Shown piece after piece: positions 26,561 to 37,776 of a stretch of DNA of 64,000 nt; the stretch's first letter is position 1; each line of letters starts with the position of its first letter. Source of the stretch: Bordetella parapertussis (GTDB lineage: Bacteria > Pseudomonadota > Gammaproteobacteria > Burkholderiales > Burkholderiaceae_A); assembly GCA_945877235.1 (NCBI GenBank), contig CAMCRF010000001.1, forward strand, positions 372,001-436,000, in the 5' to 3' direction. Both the position numbers and the translations under genes were made by a program. A model generated the notes under the pieces. It was given only the letters and a program-made list of their open reading frames with translations, did no database searches and was not told the DNA's origin.

Positions 26561-27414
26561 ATGACTGCACAGCTGATTGACGGCCTGGCGCTATCCCAGG
26601 CAACCCGCGAGGCCGTGCGCGAGCGCGCAAAGTCCTTTGTCTCAAAAGCCCACCGAGCACCCGGCCTCACCGTCATCATCGTGGGGGAAAACCCAGCGTC
26701 TCAGGTCTATGTGCGCAACAAGGTCAAGGCCTGCGAAGCCGCGGGTATTGCATCTGAACTCATCACCCTGCCGCAGTCCACGACAGAGCCAGAACTGCTC
26801 GCTCGCGTGCGCGCACTCAACGCAGACCCCAAAGTCGATGGCATATTGGTGCAGCTGCCCCTGCCCGCGCACATGAGCAGCCACACCGTCATCGAGTCCA
26901 TTGCCGCAGAAAAAGATGTGGATGGGTTTCATGTAGCCAATGCGGGCGCACTCATGACTGGCCAGCCCGTCTTTATTCCCTGCACCCCCTACGGCGTAAT
27001 GAAAATGCTTGAGCACACTGGCACCCCGCTGCGTGGCGCAGAGGCCGTGGTTGTGGGCGCGAGCAACATCGTAGGCAAACCAATGGCGCTGTTGCTGCAA
27101 GCGGCAGGTGCCACAGTGACCATCTGCAACAGCAAAACGCGCGACCTTGCCAGCCACACCCGCCGAGCCGATGTGCTGGTTGCGGCCGTGGGACGACCGA
27201 ACTTTATTACCGCTGACATGGTCAAGCCGGGAGCGGTTGTTATCGATGTGGGCATTAATCGCCTCGAGTCAGGCAAGCTCGCCGGAGATGTCGATTTTGC
27301 CGGCGTCTCTGCTGTGGCCGGCGCCATCACACCGGTACCCGGTGGCGTTGGCCCCATGACCATCGCCATGCTGCTCGTCAATACACTGGAAGCTGCTGAA
27401 AGGACCCTCGCCTC

Positions 27415-27418
<4 letters not shown>
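26561..27418 (+). CDS. folD: FolD, methylenetetrahydrofolate dehydrogenase/cyclohydrolase
   Basis: A 285-residue bifunctional enzyme that interconverts 5,10-methylene-, methenyl- and 10-formyl-tetrahydrofolate with NADP. Motifs: [14 protein letters not shown] with the catalytic Lys, [11 protein letters not shown], the Rossmann segment [18 protein letters not shown], and the C-terminal [15 protein letters not shown]. Length and motifs are complete. The ATG at 26561 gives the standard N-terminus. The stop overlaps the M3 peptidase start as ATGA, giving a folD-peptidase pair familiar from Burkholderiales. Confidence 0.97.
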
Positions 27419-29511
<2,093 letters not shown>

Positions 29512-30213
29512 ATGTCAACGGTCAAGTCAGAGGGGCCTCGGTCGGCCGTTGTACTGCTGAGCGGTGGCCTCGATTCTGCGACCTGCCTGGCCATTGCGAA
29601 ATCGCAGGGCTACATTGCACACGCAGTCTCTTTCGATTACGGGCAGCGCCATCGCATTGAACTCCATTTCGCTGCGTGCTTAGCTGAGAGACTCCAGGCC
29701 GACAGTCACCGCGTGTTGCGTGTCGATCTCCGGCCCATCGGCGGATCCTCCCTCACGGACGACATACCCGTGCCCAAGCATAGGAGCGTCGACGAGCTCG
29801 GCACGGGCATACCCAGTACCTACGTGCCCGCGCGCAACACCATATTCTTGAGCTACGGACTTGCGCTCGCCGAGGTGCTGGGCGCGCATCGACTCTTCAT
29901 TGGCGTCAATGCCCTCGATTACAGCGGCTACCCCGACTGTCGACCCGAATTTATTGCGAGCTTTGAGCGTATGGCGAACCTTGCAACCCGCGCAGGCACT
30001 GAGGGAGCAGAGCCCTTCAAAATCGAAGCGCCCCTGCAGCATCTCAGTAAGGCCGAGATCATTCGCAAGGCACGGTCACTCGGCCTGGACCCCGAGTGGA
30101 CGCTAAGCTGCTACGACCCCAGCCCAGAGGGTTCCCCCTGCGGCGCCTGTGACGCCTGCCTGCTGCGTGCAAAGGGCCTGTCGGAGGCAGACGCGATGGG
30201 GGCAGGGGCATGA
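29512..30213 (+). CDS. queC: QueC, 7-cyano-7-deazaguanine synthase
   Basis: A 233-residue ATP-dependent enzyme that converts 7-carboxy-7-deazaguanine to preQ0 in queuosine tRNA modification. It has the PP-loop [15 protein letters not shown] at the N-terminus, [11 protein letters not shown] after it, [17 protein letters not shown] and the C-terminal zinc cluster [20 protein letters not shown]. It starts on the base after the peptidase stop and overlaps xthA by ATGA. No other queuosine gene is nearby and no preQ1 riboswitch-like leader is possible given the zero gap. Confidence 0.96.
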   Translation: MSTVKSEGPRSAVVLLSGGLDSATCLAIAKSQGYIAHAVSFDYGQRHRIELHFAACLAERLQADSHRVLRVDLRPIGGSSLTDDIPVPKHRSVDELGTGIPSTYVPARNTIFLSYGLALAEVLGAHRLFIGVNALDYSGYPDCRPEFIASFERMANLATRAGTEGAEPFKIEAPLQHLSKAEIIRKARSLGLDPEWTLSCYDPSPEGSPCGACDACLLRAKGLSEADAMGAGA

Positions 30214-31013
30214 GACTCGCCAGCTGGAATGTGAACTCACTCAAAGTGAGGCTCCCTCACCTCCTGGATTGGCTTGACGAGGCCAAGCCAGATCTCCTTG
30301 GCCTTCAAGAAACCAAGCTGGTTGACGAGAAATTTCCGCGCGAGGCCATTGAGTCTGCGGGGTATCACGTGGCATTTGCCGGTCAGCCCACCTACAACGG
30401 CGTGGCCGTTCTCGCGCGCGCCGATCGCTTTGCGCCGCTTGACGCCTGTGTTGTCAACGACCCCAGCCTGCCCGATGACCAGAAGCGACTGCTCGCCGTG
30501 ACAGCGACCCCGCTCGATGGCGGCCCCAGCCTGCGGTTTATCAACGCCTACATGCCCAATGGATCTGCGGTCGGCAGCGAGAAATACGCCTACAAGCTCG
30601 CCTGGCTCGCAGCACTGCGCGATCGACTTGCTGCAGAGCTTGTGCAGCACGCCCGACTGGCCCTTGTGGGTGACTTCAACATCGCGCCTGCAGATATTGA
30701 CGTCCACGACCCCGCTGCATGGCAAGGCCAGATCCTCTGCTCTGAGCCCGAACGCGCTGCGTTCCAAGCCTTCGTGGCGCTCGGGCTGCACGACAGCCTG
30801 CGCCTGGTCCATCCCAGCGCTGAGGGCGCCTTCTCCTGGTGGGACTACCGCCAGGCCGGTTTCCGAAGAAACCTCGGTCTGCGCATCGACCTTGTGCTGA
30901 TCTCGAGCGCTCTGCAGTCTGCAGTTCTGGACGCAGGCATCGATAAAGGCCCCCGCAAACGCGAGCAGCCCTCAGACCACGCCCCGGTCTGGGCCGATCT
31001 GCGAGATGCCTGA
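30210..31013 (+). CDS. xthA: Exodeoxyribonuclease III (AP endonuclease, XthA)
   Basis: A 267-residue exonuclease III-family enzyme for base-excision repair. Signature segments: the N-terminal [29 protein letters not shown] (catalytic Glu), [24 protein letters not shown], the RIDLVLIS region and the closing [10 protein letters not shown]. All catalytic Asp, Asn, Glu and His positions appear present. It overlaps queC by four bases and the next membrane-protein gene by eight. Confidence 0.95.
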   Translation: MRLASWNVNSLKVRLPHLLDWLDEAKPDLLGLQETKLVDEKFPREAIESAGYHVAFAGQPTYNGVAVLARADRFAPLDACVVNDPSLPDDQKRLLAVTATPLDGGPSLRFINAYMPNGSAVGSEKYAYKLAWLAALRDRLAAELVQHARLALVGDFNIAPADIDVHDPAAWQGQILCSEPERAAFQAFVALGLHDSLRLVHPSAEGAFSWWDYRQAGFRRNLGLRIDLVLISSALQSAVLDAGIDKGPRKREQPSDHAPVWADLRDA

Positions 31014-31767
31014 GCTTTTCTCACCAACCGCCTTGGCGATTGGTTTCTGGTCATCCGCGCACTGTTTGGCCATGTGTGGTGGGCTCGCGATGGCAGCGGG
31101 CCATACGGCGCGATACAGAGGTCATCCGAGCCGCTGGCAACAGCGCGTGGAGCTGCTCTTCTGGCAGCTTGGTCGCATTCTGAGCTACGGATTTATGGGA
31201 GCCTTGGCTGGTCTCATGGGTGCGTTTTTTCTTCAGGCTGCGCCCCTCGATTGGGCCCGAACCACCGCCATGGTATTGGCCAACCTCATGCTGATTGGCC
31301 TCGGTCTACACCTCGCCCGACTCTCCAGCCTCATTCAGAACCTGGAACACCTGGGCCAGTTCGTCTGGCGTTACTTCGCCCCATGGGCCCAGTCCACACT
31401 GACGCCCCAGCCCGTTGAGGGCCTTTTGCCGGGGCCATCACTCGGCGTGCGGCTCCTGAAGGCATTACGCACAGGCGCGATCTGGGGATGGCTCCCCTGC
31501 GGGCTTGTTTACAGCATGCTGGTCACCGCCTCGGTTACCGGCAGCGCAGGCAAAGGCCTCGGATGGATGATCTCGTTTGGGCTGGGTACCCTTCCAGCGC
31601 TCTGGGCCACATCAGTATTCTCGCAGCGACTGCTCGGGCGTTTCACGCAAGACGGGGTGCGCCGCGCAGCCGGCCTGCTGATTATTGGATTTGGGGTGTG
31701 GGGGCTTTTGCGCGCATTTGAACTGGTCTCTATCCCCTGGCTCGATGGCTTCTGCCTGACGCCATAA
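31006..31767 (+). CDS. SafE/DsbD-like membrane protein of the cbb3 assembly cluster
   Basis: A 253-residue protein with about six hydrophobic segments. Its first carries GFWSSAHCLAMCGGLAMA, the HCxxMCGG motif of the sulfite exporter TauE/SafE-like (DsbD_2, UreH-like) family, and a second LPCG motif occurs in GWLPCGLVYSML. Relatives beside ccoI are thought to help copper or thiol handling for cbb3 oxidase maturation. That role is inferred from the neighbours. It is 15 bases before ccoI and overlaps xthA by eight bases. Confidence 0.82.
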   Translation: MPELFSPTALAIGFWSSAHCLAMCGGLAMAAGHTARYRGHPSRWQQRVELLFWQLGRILSYGFMGALAGLMGAFFLQAAPLDWARTTAMVLANLMLIGLGLHLARLSSLIQNLEHLGQFVWRYFAPWAQSTLTPQPVEGLLPGPSLGVRLLKALRTGAIWGWLPCGLVYSMLVTASVTGSAGKGLGWMISFGLGTLPALWATSVFSQRLLGRFTQDGVRRAAGLLIIGFGVWGLLRAFELVSIPWLDGFCLTP

Positions 31768-31782
31768 ACGCAACTGCCATTC

Positions 31783-34296
31783 ATGACACCCCCGCAATCC
31801 ACACCCTCTGGCCTGCGCTGCTTTCATTGTGGTGAGCCGATTTTTGGGTCCGTGCGCTGGACCGTACAGGTGCTGGGAGCGGAGCAGCCCATGTGCTGTG
31901 CCGGATGTCAGGCCGTGGCGCAAGCCATTGTTCAGGCGGGGGCGCAAGGCTATTACGAACAAAGAACGGTCGAGGGTGTTGACCCACAGGCCATTGAACG
32001 CCTTGCACCGTGGGCCCAATTGCTCGAGGACCCAGCCTTCCAAGCGCGGCAGGTCCAGGTGCTGCCCTCAGACAGCGTACAGGGCCTTCGCCAGACGCAA
32101 TTGGCCATCGAGGGCCTGCGTTGCGGGGCCTGCGCCTGGCTGATTGAGCGGGTTCTGATGGGACTTCCGGGCATGGTCTCTGCCCAGGCGAATGCCACCA
32201 CAGCCCGCCTCTCGCTGCGATGGGACCCCGAGCAGACCAGCCTGCGTGCGGTGTCTGAGACCCTGATTCGCTATGGATATGCCGCACTTCCGCTGGGCTC
32301 AGAGGCACTTGAGGTTAGCCGGCGCGACGCAGAACGCCAAGCCAGCCGGCGGCTCTTTGTGGCCGGGCTCGCAGCCGCGCAGGTCATGATGCTGGCAACC
32401 CCCGAGTATGTCGGCTTCGATGACCTCGACCCCGAGACGATTGCCCTCCTGCGACTTGCGTCTCTGCTGATCACCCTGCCCGCCCTGCTGTATGCCGGAA
32501 GCAGCTTCTATCAGTCTGCATGGCGGGTCCTCTCGCAGGGCAGGCTGAATATGGATGTGCCCATTGCTATTGGCCTCTCGCTTGCCTTCCTTGGAAGCGT
32601 CGCGGGCTTGGTGCTCTCATTCGAGCATGTCTACTTTGATTCCGTCTGCATGTTCCTGTTTCTGGTTCTGGGTGCTCGCCAGATCCAATCTCGCGTGCGA
32701 AGACGCACCCTCGCGAGACGAGAGTCGCTCTCGCGCGATCCACCGAGCCTTGCCCACCGCATCTCTCCAACCCCTGGCACGGTGGCGCCTTGGCAGCTCT
32801 GCGTTGGCGATCGCATTCGCGTGCCCTCGGGTGAACGCCTGCCTGCAGACGCCAGCCTGATTTCCGAACGCGCTGAGCTAGACCTGTCATCGCTCACTGG
32901 GGAGCAGCAACCCATGACGCGCGCAGCGGGTGATCATCTCCCTGAGGGTGCTATCAACGTGGGGGCAGACCTTGAGGCCCACGTCTCGAGCGACCCGGCG
33001 TCTGGAACCCTCACGCGCCTATCCCAACTCGCCGAGGAGGCAGCTGCGCAGCGGCCCACCTGGGCCCTCTGGGCAGACCGCATCGCAGCCATATTCACGG
33101 CCCTGTTGTTAACCCTGGCCAGTGCCGTCTTGGCAGTAAGCCTATGGCTTGGCCTGCCGCTTGAGGACTGGCTCCCGCGGCTCATTGCAGTGCTCGTCGT
33201 ATCGTGCCCCTGTGCGCTTTCAATTGCAGGTCCCGCGGCCTATTCCGCTGCGCTTGCGCGCCTTCTGGAGCGTGGGGTCGCGGTCTCGACGCCACAGGCC
33301 ATTGAGTCAGCCTGGTCTCTGACCGATATGGTGTTTGACAAGACCGGCACCCTCACCGACCCCACCCAATCCGAGGTGAAGGTCCATTGGCTGCCGAGCG
33401 CTCAGCCAAAGGGCGGAACGGACCCGACGGACCCGATGGACCCGACGGACCCCGTGGGTCCGATATCACTCTGGCACTTGATTGCCGCACTCACCGACCT
33501 GAATCGTCACCCGCTGAGCCAAGCCCTGCATCGGGCCGCACACAAGCAGATTGAGCTGAACCCAACCAACACCCCCACCGCGTTGGCGCTCACCTCACGT
33601 CAGACACACTCGGGCCTTGGCATTGAAGGTTTCCTCTCTGACGGACGCATCGCTCGCTTGGGCTCAGGTAGTTTCGTGCGAGCGCCTGCCCATCTTCAGT
33701 TCAACCTCTATCTGGCGGTGGGCACGCAGGAACCGCTTCCCGTGGTGGCGGCGTTTGATCTGGAGGACAGTCTGCGGCCCGAGGCCCTCAAACTGCTCCA
33801 CTGGCTGCGAGCAGAAGGGGTGGAACCTCACCTCTTGAGCGGAGATCGACAGTCTCGCGTCGACCGTGTGGGCGCAATGCTTAATTTCCGCACTCCCGAG
33901 CAGCACGGCGACATGAGCCCCGCACGCAAGCAGCAGTGGACATCGGCCCTCCAGCAGAGTGGGCGCAGGGTTGGGATGATCGGAGACGGTATAAATGACG
34001 CCCCCGTGCTCGCCACAGCCGACCTCTCCATTGCCATGGTTGGCGCTGCTCCCTTGGCCCAGCAGCAGGCCGATTGCTATCTCTTGCGCCCCGGACTCAG
34101 CGGCTTAAAGACCCTCATAGACACCGCGCGGCGCACGCGCCGAATCCTCAAGCAGAACCTTGTGTGGTCCGTGGCCTACAACCTGTGCGCGATTCCGCTT
34201 GCTGTGGCGGGGTTTATCTCCCCAATCTGGGCCGCAGCCGGGATGTCTGCATCTTCCCTGGTCGTCATGCTCAACGCATCACGACTGCTGCGCTAG
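31783..34296 (+). CDS. ccoI: CcoI/FixI, copper-transporting P1B-ATPase
   Basis: An 837-residue heavy-metal P-type ATPase that supplies copper for cbb3 oxidase. It opens with a Cys-rich domain (CFHCGEPI and CCAGCQAVAQAI), followed by a heavy-metal domain with LRCGACAWLIE near residue 115-125. The membrane metal site is CPCALSIAGP (CPC near 475), the phosphorylation loop DKTGTLTDP (Asp near 519) and the hinge GDGINDAPVLATADL. Between the phosphorylation and nucleotide domains is a low-complexity run of TDP/MDP repeats (33421-33456). It is followed by ccoS, as usual. Confidence 0.95.
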   Translation: MTPPQSTPSGLRCFHCGEPIFGSVRWTVQVLGAEQPMCCAGCQAVAQAIVQAGAQGYYEQRTVEGVDPQAIERLAPWAQLLEDPAFQARQVQVLPSDSVQGLRQTQLAIEGLRCGACAWLIERVLMGLPGMVSAQANATTARLSLRWDPEQTSLRAVSETLIRYGYAALPLGSEALEVSRRDAERQASRRLFVAGLAAAQVMMLATPEYVGFDDLDPETIALLRLASLLITLPALLYAGSSFYQSAWRVLSQGRLNMDVPIAIGLSLAFLGSVAGLVLSFEHVYFDSVCMFLFLVLGARQIQSRVRRRTLARRESLSRDPPSLAHRISPTPGTVAPWQLCVGDRIRVPSGERLPADASLISERAELDLSSLTGEQQPMTRAAGDHLPEGAINVGADLEAHVSSDPASGTLTRLSQLAEEAAAQRPTWALWADRIAAIFTALLLTLASAVLAVSLWLGLPLEDWLPRLIAVLVVSCPCALSIAGPAAYSAALARLLERGVAVSTPQAIESAWSLTDMVFDKTGTLTDPTQSEVKVHWLPSAQPKGGTDPTDPMDPTDPVGPISLWHLIAALTDLNRHPLSQALHRAAHKQIELNPTNTPTALALTSRQTHSGLGIEGFLSDGRIARLGSGSFVRAPAHLQFNLYLAVGTQEPLPVVAAFDLEDSLRPEALKLLHWLRAEGVEPHLLSGDRQSRVDRVGAMLNFRTPEQHGDMSPARKQQWTSALQQSGRRVGMIGDGINDAPVLATADLSIAMVGAAPLAQQQADCYLLRPGLSGLKTLIDTARRTRRILKQNLVWSVAYNLCAIPLAVAGFISPIWAAAGMSASSLVVMLNASRLLR
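33421..33456 (+). repeat. 9-base tandem repeat inside ccoI
   Basis: Four consecutive 9-base units, three of the form GACCCGAYG and a last diverged GACCCCGTG. They encode a short Asp-Pro-Thr/Met repeat in the cytoplasmic loop after the phosphorylation site. The repeat stays in frame, so copy-number change would only lengthen or shorten the loop. Confidence 0.85.
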
Positions 34297-34308
34297 ACTC
34301 AGGACACC

Positions 34309-34485
34309 ATGGAGACCCTACCCCTGCTGATTGGCATTAGCCTCATTGTCATCGGATGTGTGGTCTGGCTATTCTTTCGCATGTCATCAAGCGGCCAATT
34401 TGACGACCTCGAGGCACCGGCAAGGCGAATTCTTCTAGACGACGACAGACCCGAGCAGCCCCCAAACCCCAAAGAACCCCAGTAA
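34309..34485 (+). CDS. ccoS: CcoS, cbb3 oxidase maturation protein
   Basis: A 58-residue protein. One N-terminal membrane helix (about 5-23, around [18 protein letters not shown]) is followed by the family signature [18 protein letters not shown] and a Pro-rich tail. CcoS is needed for cofactor insertion into the cbb3 oxidase catalytic subunit. It begins 12 bases after ccoI. Confidence 0.93.
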   Translation: METLPLLIGISLIVIGCVVWLFFRMSSSGQFDDLEAPARRILLDDDRPEQPPNPKEPQ

Positions 34486-34517
34486 AGGTCGACCAGTCCA
34501 CTCGGGTTTTCACGGAT

Positions 34518-34565
34518 TTGACCTAGATCAAGGCAATATGTCGATAGAGGCATATAGTCCAAAAT
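34518..34565 (+). promoter_or_regulatory. FNR/ANR-type box and -10 for the ccoNOQP operon
   Basis: TTGACCTAGATCAA (34518-34531) matches the FNR/ANR consensus TTGAT-N4-ATCAA at nine of ten defined positions. A -10 hexamer TATAGT lies at 34553-34558, giving a start of transcription near 34565. The box is then centred about 41 bases upstream, the classic class II activator position. The ccoN ATG follows at 34592 behind AAGGGGG. This predicts induction under low oxygen. Confidence 0.85.
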
Positions 34566-34591
34566 ATAACAATCCAAGGGGGTATTCCGTC

Positions 34592-36070
34592 ATGGCTGCA
34601 GTATTTGACCAATTGGGTCATGCCACCGCGCGTTCCGGTGGTCCGTCTGACATTACGCAGACCTATAACTACGATGTCGTAAGACTCTTTGCCTATGCGA
34701 CGGTGTTCTGGGGAATTATTGGCATGTTCGCTGGCGTCTGGATTGCCGCCCAGCTCGCCTTCCCAACCCTGGCTGAGGGCATCTCCTGGCTCTCTTTCGG
34801 ACGGCTTCGTCCCCTGCACACCAACGCGGTCATCTTTGCCTTTGGCGGCAATGCCTTGCTAGCGACCTCCTACTATGTGGTGCAGCGCACCTGCCACACC
34901 CGCCTCTTTGGCGGCTCCCTGGCCATGTTCACCTTCCTGGGCTATCAGGCGGTCATCGTCCTGGCGGCGATCACGCTGCCCATGGGACTTACCTCCACCC
35001 ATGAATACGCCGAACTGATTTGGCCGATCGACCTGCTCTTGGCCGTCACCTGGGTGGCCTATGCCATTGTGTTTTTCGGCACGCTCATGACCCGCAAGGT
35101 CGAGCACATTTATGTCGCCAACTGGTTTTACGGCGGGTTCATTCTGACGGTTGCCTTGCTGCACATTGTGCGCAGCGCAGCTGTGCCCATCAGCCTCACC
35201 GAGGCGGTCCCCGTCTTTGCGGGGGTTCAAGACGCCATGGTGCAATGGTGGTACGGCCACAATGCGGTGGGCTTCTTTCTGACCGCTGGCTTTCTGGGCA
35301 TGATGTATTACTTCATTCCGAAGCAGGCTGAGCGCCCCGTGTATTCCTATCGCCTGTCGATCGTGCACTTCTGGGCGCTGATCTTCACCTACATGTGGGC
35401 TGGCCCCCACCATCTGCACTACACCGCGTTGCCCGACTGGACCCAGTCTCTGGGCATGGTCTTCTCCCTGATCCTACTGGCTCCCTCTTGGGGCGGCATG
35501 ATCAACGGCATCATGACGATGTCCGGTGCTTGGCACAAGCTGCGTAGCGACCCCATTCTGAAGTTCCTTATTGTGTCGGTGTCGTTCTACGGTATGTCTA
35601 CCTTCGAAGGCCCCATGATGGCCATCAAGACCGTCAACGCGCTTTCGCACTACACTGACTGGACCATTGGTCACGTGCATTCTGGTGCCTTGGGCTGGGT
35701 CGGCTTCATTTCCATTGGCTCGCTCTACTACCTTATCCCTCGCCTGGTTGGCCGCACCAGCATGTTCTCCGTCAAGGCCGTCGAGCTGCACTTCTGGATT
35801 GCCACCATTGGCATCGTGCTCTATATCGCCGCCATGTGGATCTCTGGAGTCATGCAGGGCCTCATGTGGCGCGCACTCAATGAAGACGGCTCGCTCACCT
35901 ACACCTTCGTCGAGAGCGTGAAGGCCACCATGCCGTACTACGTCATCCGGCTCTCGGGCGGCATTCTCTACCTCTCGGGCATGTTCGTCATGGCCTGGAA
36001 CGTGGTCATGACCGTGCGCAACCCACAGCCCGTGAACAACAGCATTCCCGCTGTTGCACACCACGCCTAA
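34592..36070 (+). CDS. ccoN: CcoN, cbb3-type cytochrome c oxidase catalytic subunit I
   Basis: A 492-residue haem-copper oxidase subunit with about twelve membrane helices. Haem and copper ligands are visible in [45 protein letters not shown] and [15 protein letters not shown]. The Tyr of [11 protein letters not shown] is the likely cross-linked residue. It reduces oxygen to water at low oxygen tension. I chose the ATG at 34592, since an in-frame start at 34538 would lie upstream of the predicted transcription start. It heads ccoN-O-Q-P-G-H. Confidence 0.97.
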   Translation: MAAVFDQLGHATARSGGPSDITQTYNYDVVRLFAYATVFWGIIGMFAGVWIAAQLAFPTLAEGISWLSFGRLRPLHTNAVIFAFGGNALLATSYYVVQRTCHTRLFGGSLAMFTFLGYQAVIVLAAITLPMGLTSTHEYAELIWPIDLLLAVTWVAYAIVFFGTLMTRKVEHIYVANWFYGGFILTVALLHIVRSAAVPISLTEAVPVFAGVQDAMVQWWYGHNAVGFFLTAGFLGMMYYFIPKQAERPVYSYRLSIVHFWALIFTYMWAGPHHLHYTALPDWTQSLGMVFSLILLAPSWGGMINGIMTMSGAWHKLRSDPILKFLIVSVSFYGMSTFEGPMMAIKTVNALSHYTDWTIGHVHSGALGWVGFISIGSLYYLIPRLVGRTSMFSVKAVELHFWIATIGIVLYIAAMWISGVMQGLMWRALNEDGSLTYTFVESVKATMPYYVIRLSGGILYLSGMFVMAWNVVMTVRNPQPVNNSIPAVAHHA

Positions 36071-36096
36071 GCCGCATCTCAACAGGAACTACGACC

Positions 36097-36714
36097 ATGG
36101 GTTTTCGTCACGAAATCATTGAAAAGCGCCCCACCCTGCTCATCGTCATGACCTTGCTGGTCGTTGCCGTGGGCGGCCTTGTGGAGATCGTTCCCCTCTT
36201 CTTCCAGAAGTCCACCACCGAGGCCGTCACCGGCATGAAGCCACATACGGCATTAGAGCTGGCAGGACGTAACCTCTATATCCGAGAGGGCTGCGTGGGC
36301 TGTCACTCCCAGATGATTCGCCCCTTCCGCGCAGAGACTGAGCGCTATGGCCACTATTCCGTGGCTGGCGAATCGGTCTACGACCGCCCCTTTTTGTGGG
36401 GCTCCAAGCGCACAGGCCCAGACCTTGCTCGCGTCGGCGGGCGCTACTCCGATGAGTGGCATCGTGTGCACCTGGTAAACCCCCGCGATGTGGTGCCCGA
36501 GTCGGTCATGCCAGCCTACCCCTGGCTTGAGGGCACCGCGCTCAAGATGCCGCACATCCAAACCCAAATGCGAGCGCTTCAGGGCTTTGGCGTGCCTTAC
36601 ACCGAGGAGCAAATTGCGGCAGCCTCGGGTGAACTCGAGGGCAAGACCGAAATGGAGGCCATGATCGCCTACCTCCAGTCGCTCGGACTCGCACTGAAGG
36701 ACAAGCGGTCATGA
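36097..36714 (+). CDS. ccoO: CcoO, cbb3 oxidase mono-haem cytochrome c subunit
   Basis: A 205-residue membrane-anchored cytochrome c with an N-terminal helix (about 14-35) and one haem site CVGCH in [18 protein letters not shown]. Later segments are [18 protein letters not shown] and the axial Met region VMPAYPWL. It passes electrons to CcoN. AGGAA precedes the ATG at 36097. Its stop overlaps the ccoQ start as ATGA. Confidence 0.96.
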   Translation: MGFRHEIIEKRPTLLIVMTLLVVAVGGLVEIVPLFFQKSTTEAVTGMKPHTALELAGRNLYIREGCVGCHSQMIRPFRAETERYGHYSVAGESVYDRPFLWGSKRTGPDLARVGGRYSDEWHRVHLVNPRDVVPESVMPAYPWLEGTALKMPHIQTQMRALQGFGVPYTEEQIAAASGELEGKTEMEAMIAYLQSLGLALKDKRS

Positions 36715-36878
36715 ACGACCTTCACGCAGCGTTGACTACGCTCTTTTTTCTGATCTTTGTCGGCATCATCGCCTGGACCTACAGCAAAGGACAGAGACAA
36801 AAAATGGATGAAGCTGCGCAAATTCCGCTGCATGACGACGAACCCATTGAACATTCTCGAGGCAAGCAAAATGGCTGA
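36711..36878 (+). CDS. ccoQ: CcoQ, small cbb3 oxidase subunit
   Basis: A 55-residue single-span protein with [20 protein letters not shown] (about residues 10-29) and an acidic C-terminal tail containing HDDEPIEHS. CcoQ stabilises the assembled oxidase. The start overlaps ccoO by ATGA and the end overlaps ccoP by eight bases. Confidence 0.9.
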   Translation: MNDLHAALTTLFFLIFVGIIAWTYSKGQRQKMDEAAQIPLHDDEPIEHSRGKQNG

Positions 36879-37776
36879 CTTCACCCACTCCTTTTGGAAC
36901 CTTTTTGTCATCATTGGTACGGTCGTGAGCGTGCTGGCATGTGGGGTTTTTCTCTTCTTCCTCTCCCGTACCAAGATCCAATTCAAAGAGGGAAAGGTTG
37001 AAACCACCGGGCACGTCTGGGATGAAAACCTTGCTGAGTACAACAACCCGCTGCCCCGCTGGTGGATGATCCTGTTCTACATCACCATCGTGTTTGCCAT
37101 CGTCTACCTGGTGCTCTTCCCTGGGCTGGGCGATGCCAAAGGCAGTCTGAGCTGGTCGTCTACGGGCCAGTACGACAAAGAGGTGGCCGCAGCCCACGCT
37201 AAGTTCGGCCCCATCTACGCCAAATACGCTGCAACGCCCATTGAGGAGGTGGCCAAAGATGAGGCCGCCCTCAAAATCGGGCAGCGTATTTTTGTGAATA
37301 ACTGCGCGCAGTGCCATGGCAACGACGCCCGAGGTGGAAAGGGCTTCCCCAACCTGACCGATGCAGACTGGCTCTATGGCGGAGATGGCGCCGCCATCAA
37401 AACGGGCATTCTCGAGGGCCGCATGGGCATGATGCCACCCATGGCCGACGCCGTTGGAGGGCCAGCAGGCGTGGAGAACGTGGCCAACTACGTCCTCAGC
37501 CTCTCCGGCAGTCCTCACGATTCTGTCAAGGCAGCGCTCGGCAAGGAGCAGTTCGCAGCCTGTGCCGCCTGCCACGGCGAGGATGGTAAGGGCATGACCG
37601 CCCTGGGCGCCCCCAACCTCACCGACAAGGTCTGGCTCTATGGAGGCTCGATTGCGACCATCTCTGAGACCATTAACAAAGGCCGCGGCGGCGTCATGCC
37701 GGCCTGGAAAGACATCCTTGGCGAGGAGCGCTCACACCTGGTGTCTGCGTACGTCTACAGCCTGAGCAACAAATGA
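36871..37776 (+). CDS. ccoP: CcoP, cbb3 oxidase di-haem cytochrome c subunit
   Basis: A 301-residue protein with an N-terminal hydrophobic region of two spans (about 7-28 and 58-78, with NNPLPRWWMILFYITIVF between and into the second). Two periplasmic cytochrome c domains follow, with haem motifs CAQCH and CAACH. Axial Met regions are MMPPMADAVG and VMPAWKDILG. I chose the ATG at 36871; an upstream in-frame start would lie inside ccoQ. It is the electron entry subunit. Confidence 0.96.
   Translation: MADFTHSFWNLFVIIGTVVSVLACGVFLFFLSRTKIQFKEGKVETTGHVWDENLAEYNNPLPRWWMILFYITIVFAIVYLVLFPGLGDAKGSLSWSSTGQYDKEVAAAHAKFGPIYAKYAATPIEEVAKDEAALKIGQRIFVNNCAQCHGNDARGGKGFPNLTDADWLYGGDGAAIKTGILEGRMGMMPPMADAVGGPAGVENVANYVLSLSGSPHDSVKAALGKEQFAACAACHGEDGKGMTALGAPNLTDKVWLYGGSIATISETINKGRGGVMPAWKDILGEERSHLVSAYVYSLSNK

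Noticed and set aside
33421..33456. Tandem repeat as a CRISPR or mobile-element trace
   Set aside because: The units are 9 bases, contiguous without spacers, and in frame inside a conserved gene.
34538..34591. Upstream in-frame start for ccoN
   Set aside because: It would lie upstream of the predicted transcription start and the added residues look unlike any CcoN N-terminus. The ATG at 34592 has a good ribosome binding site.
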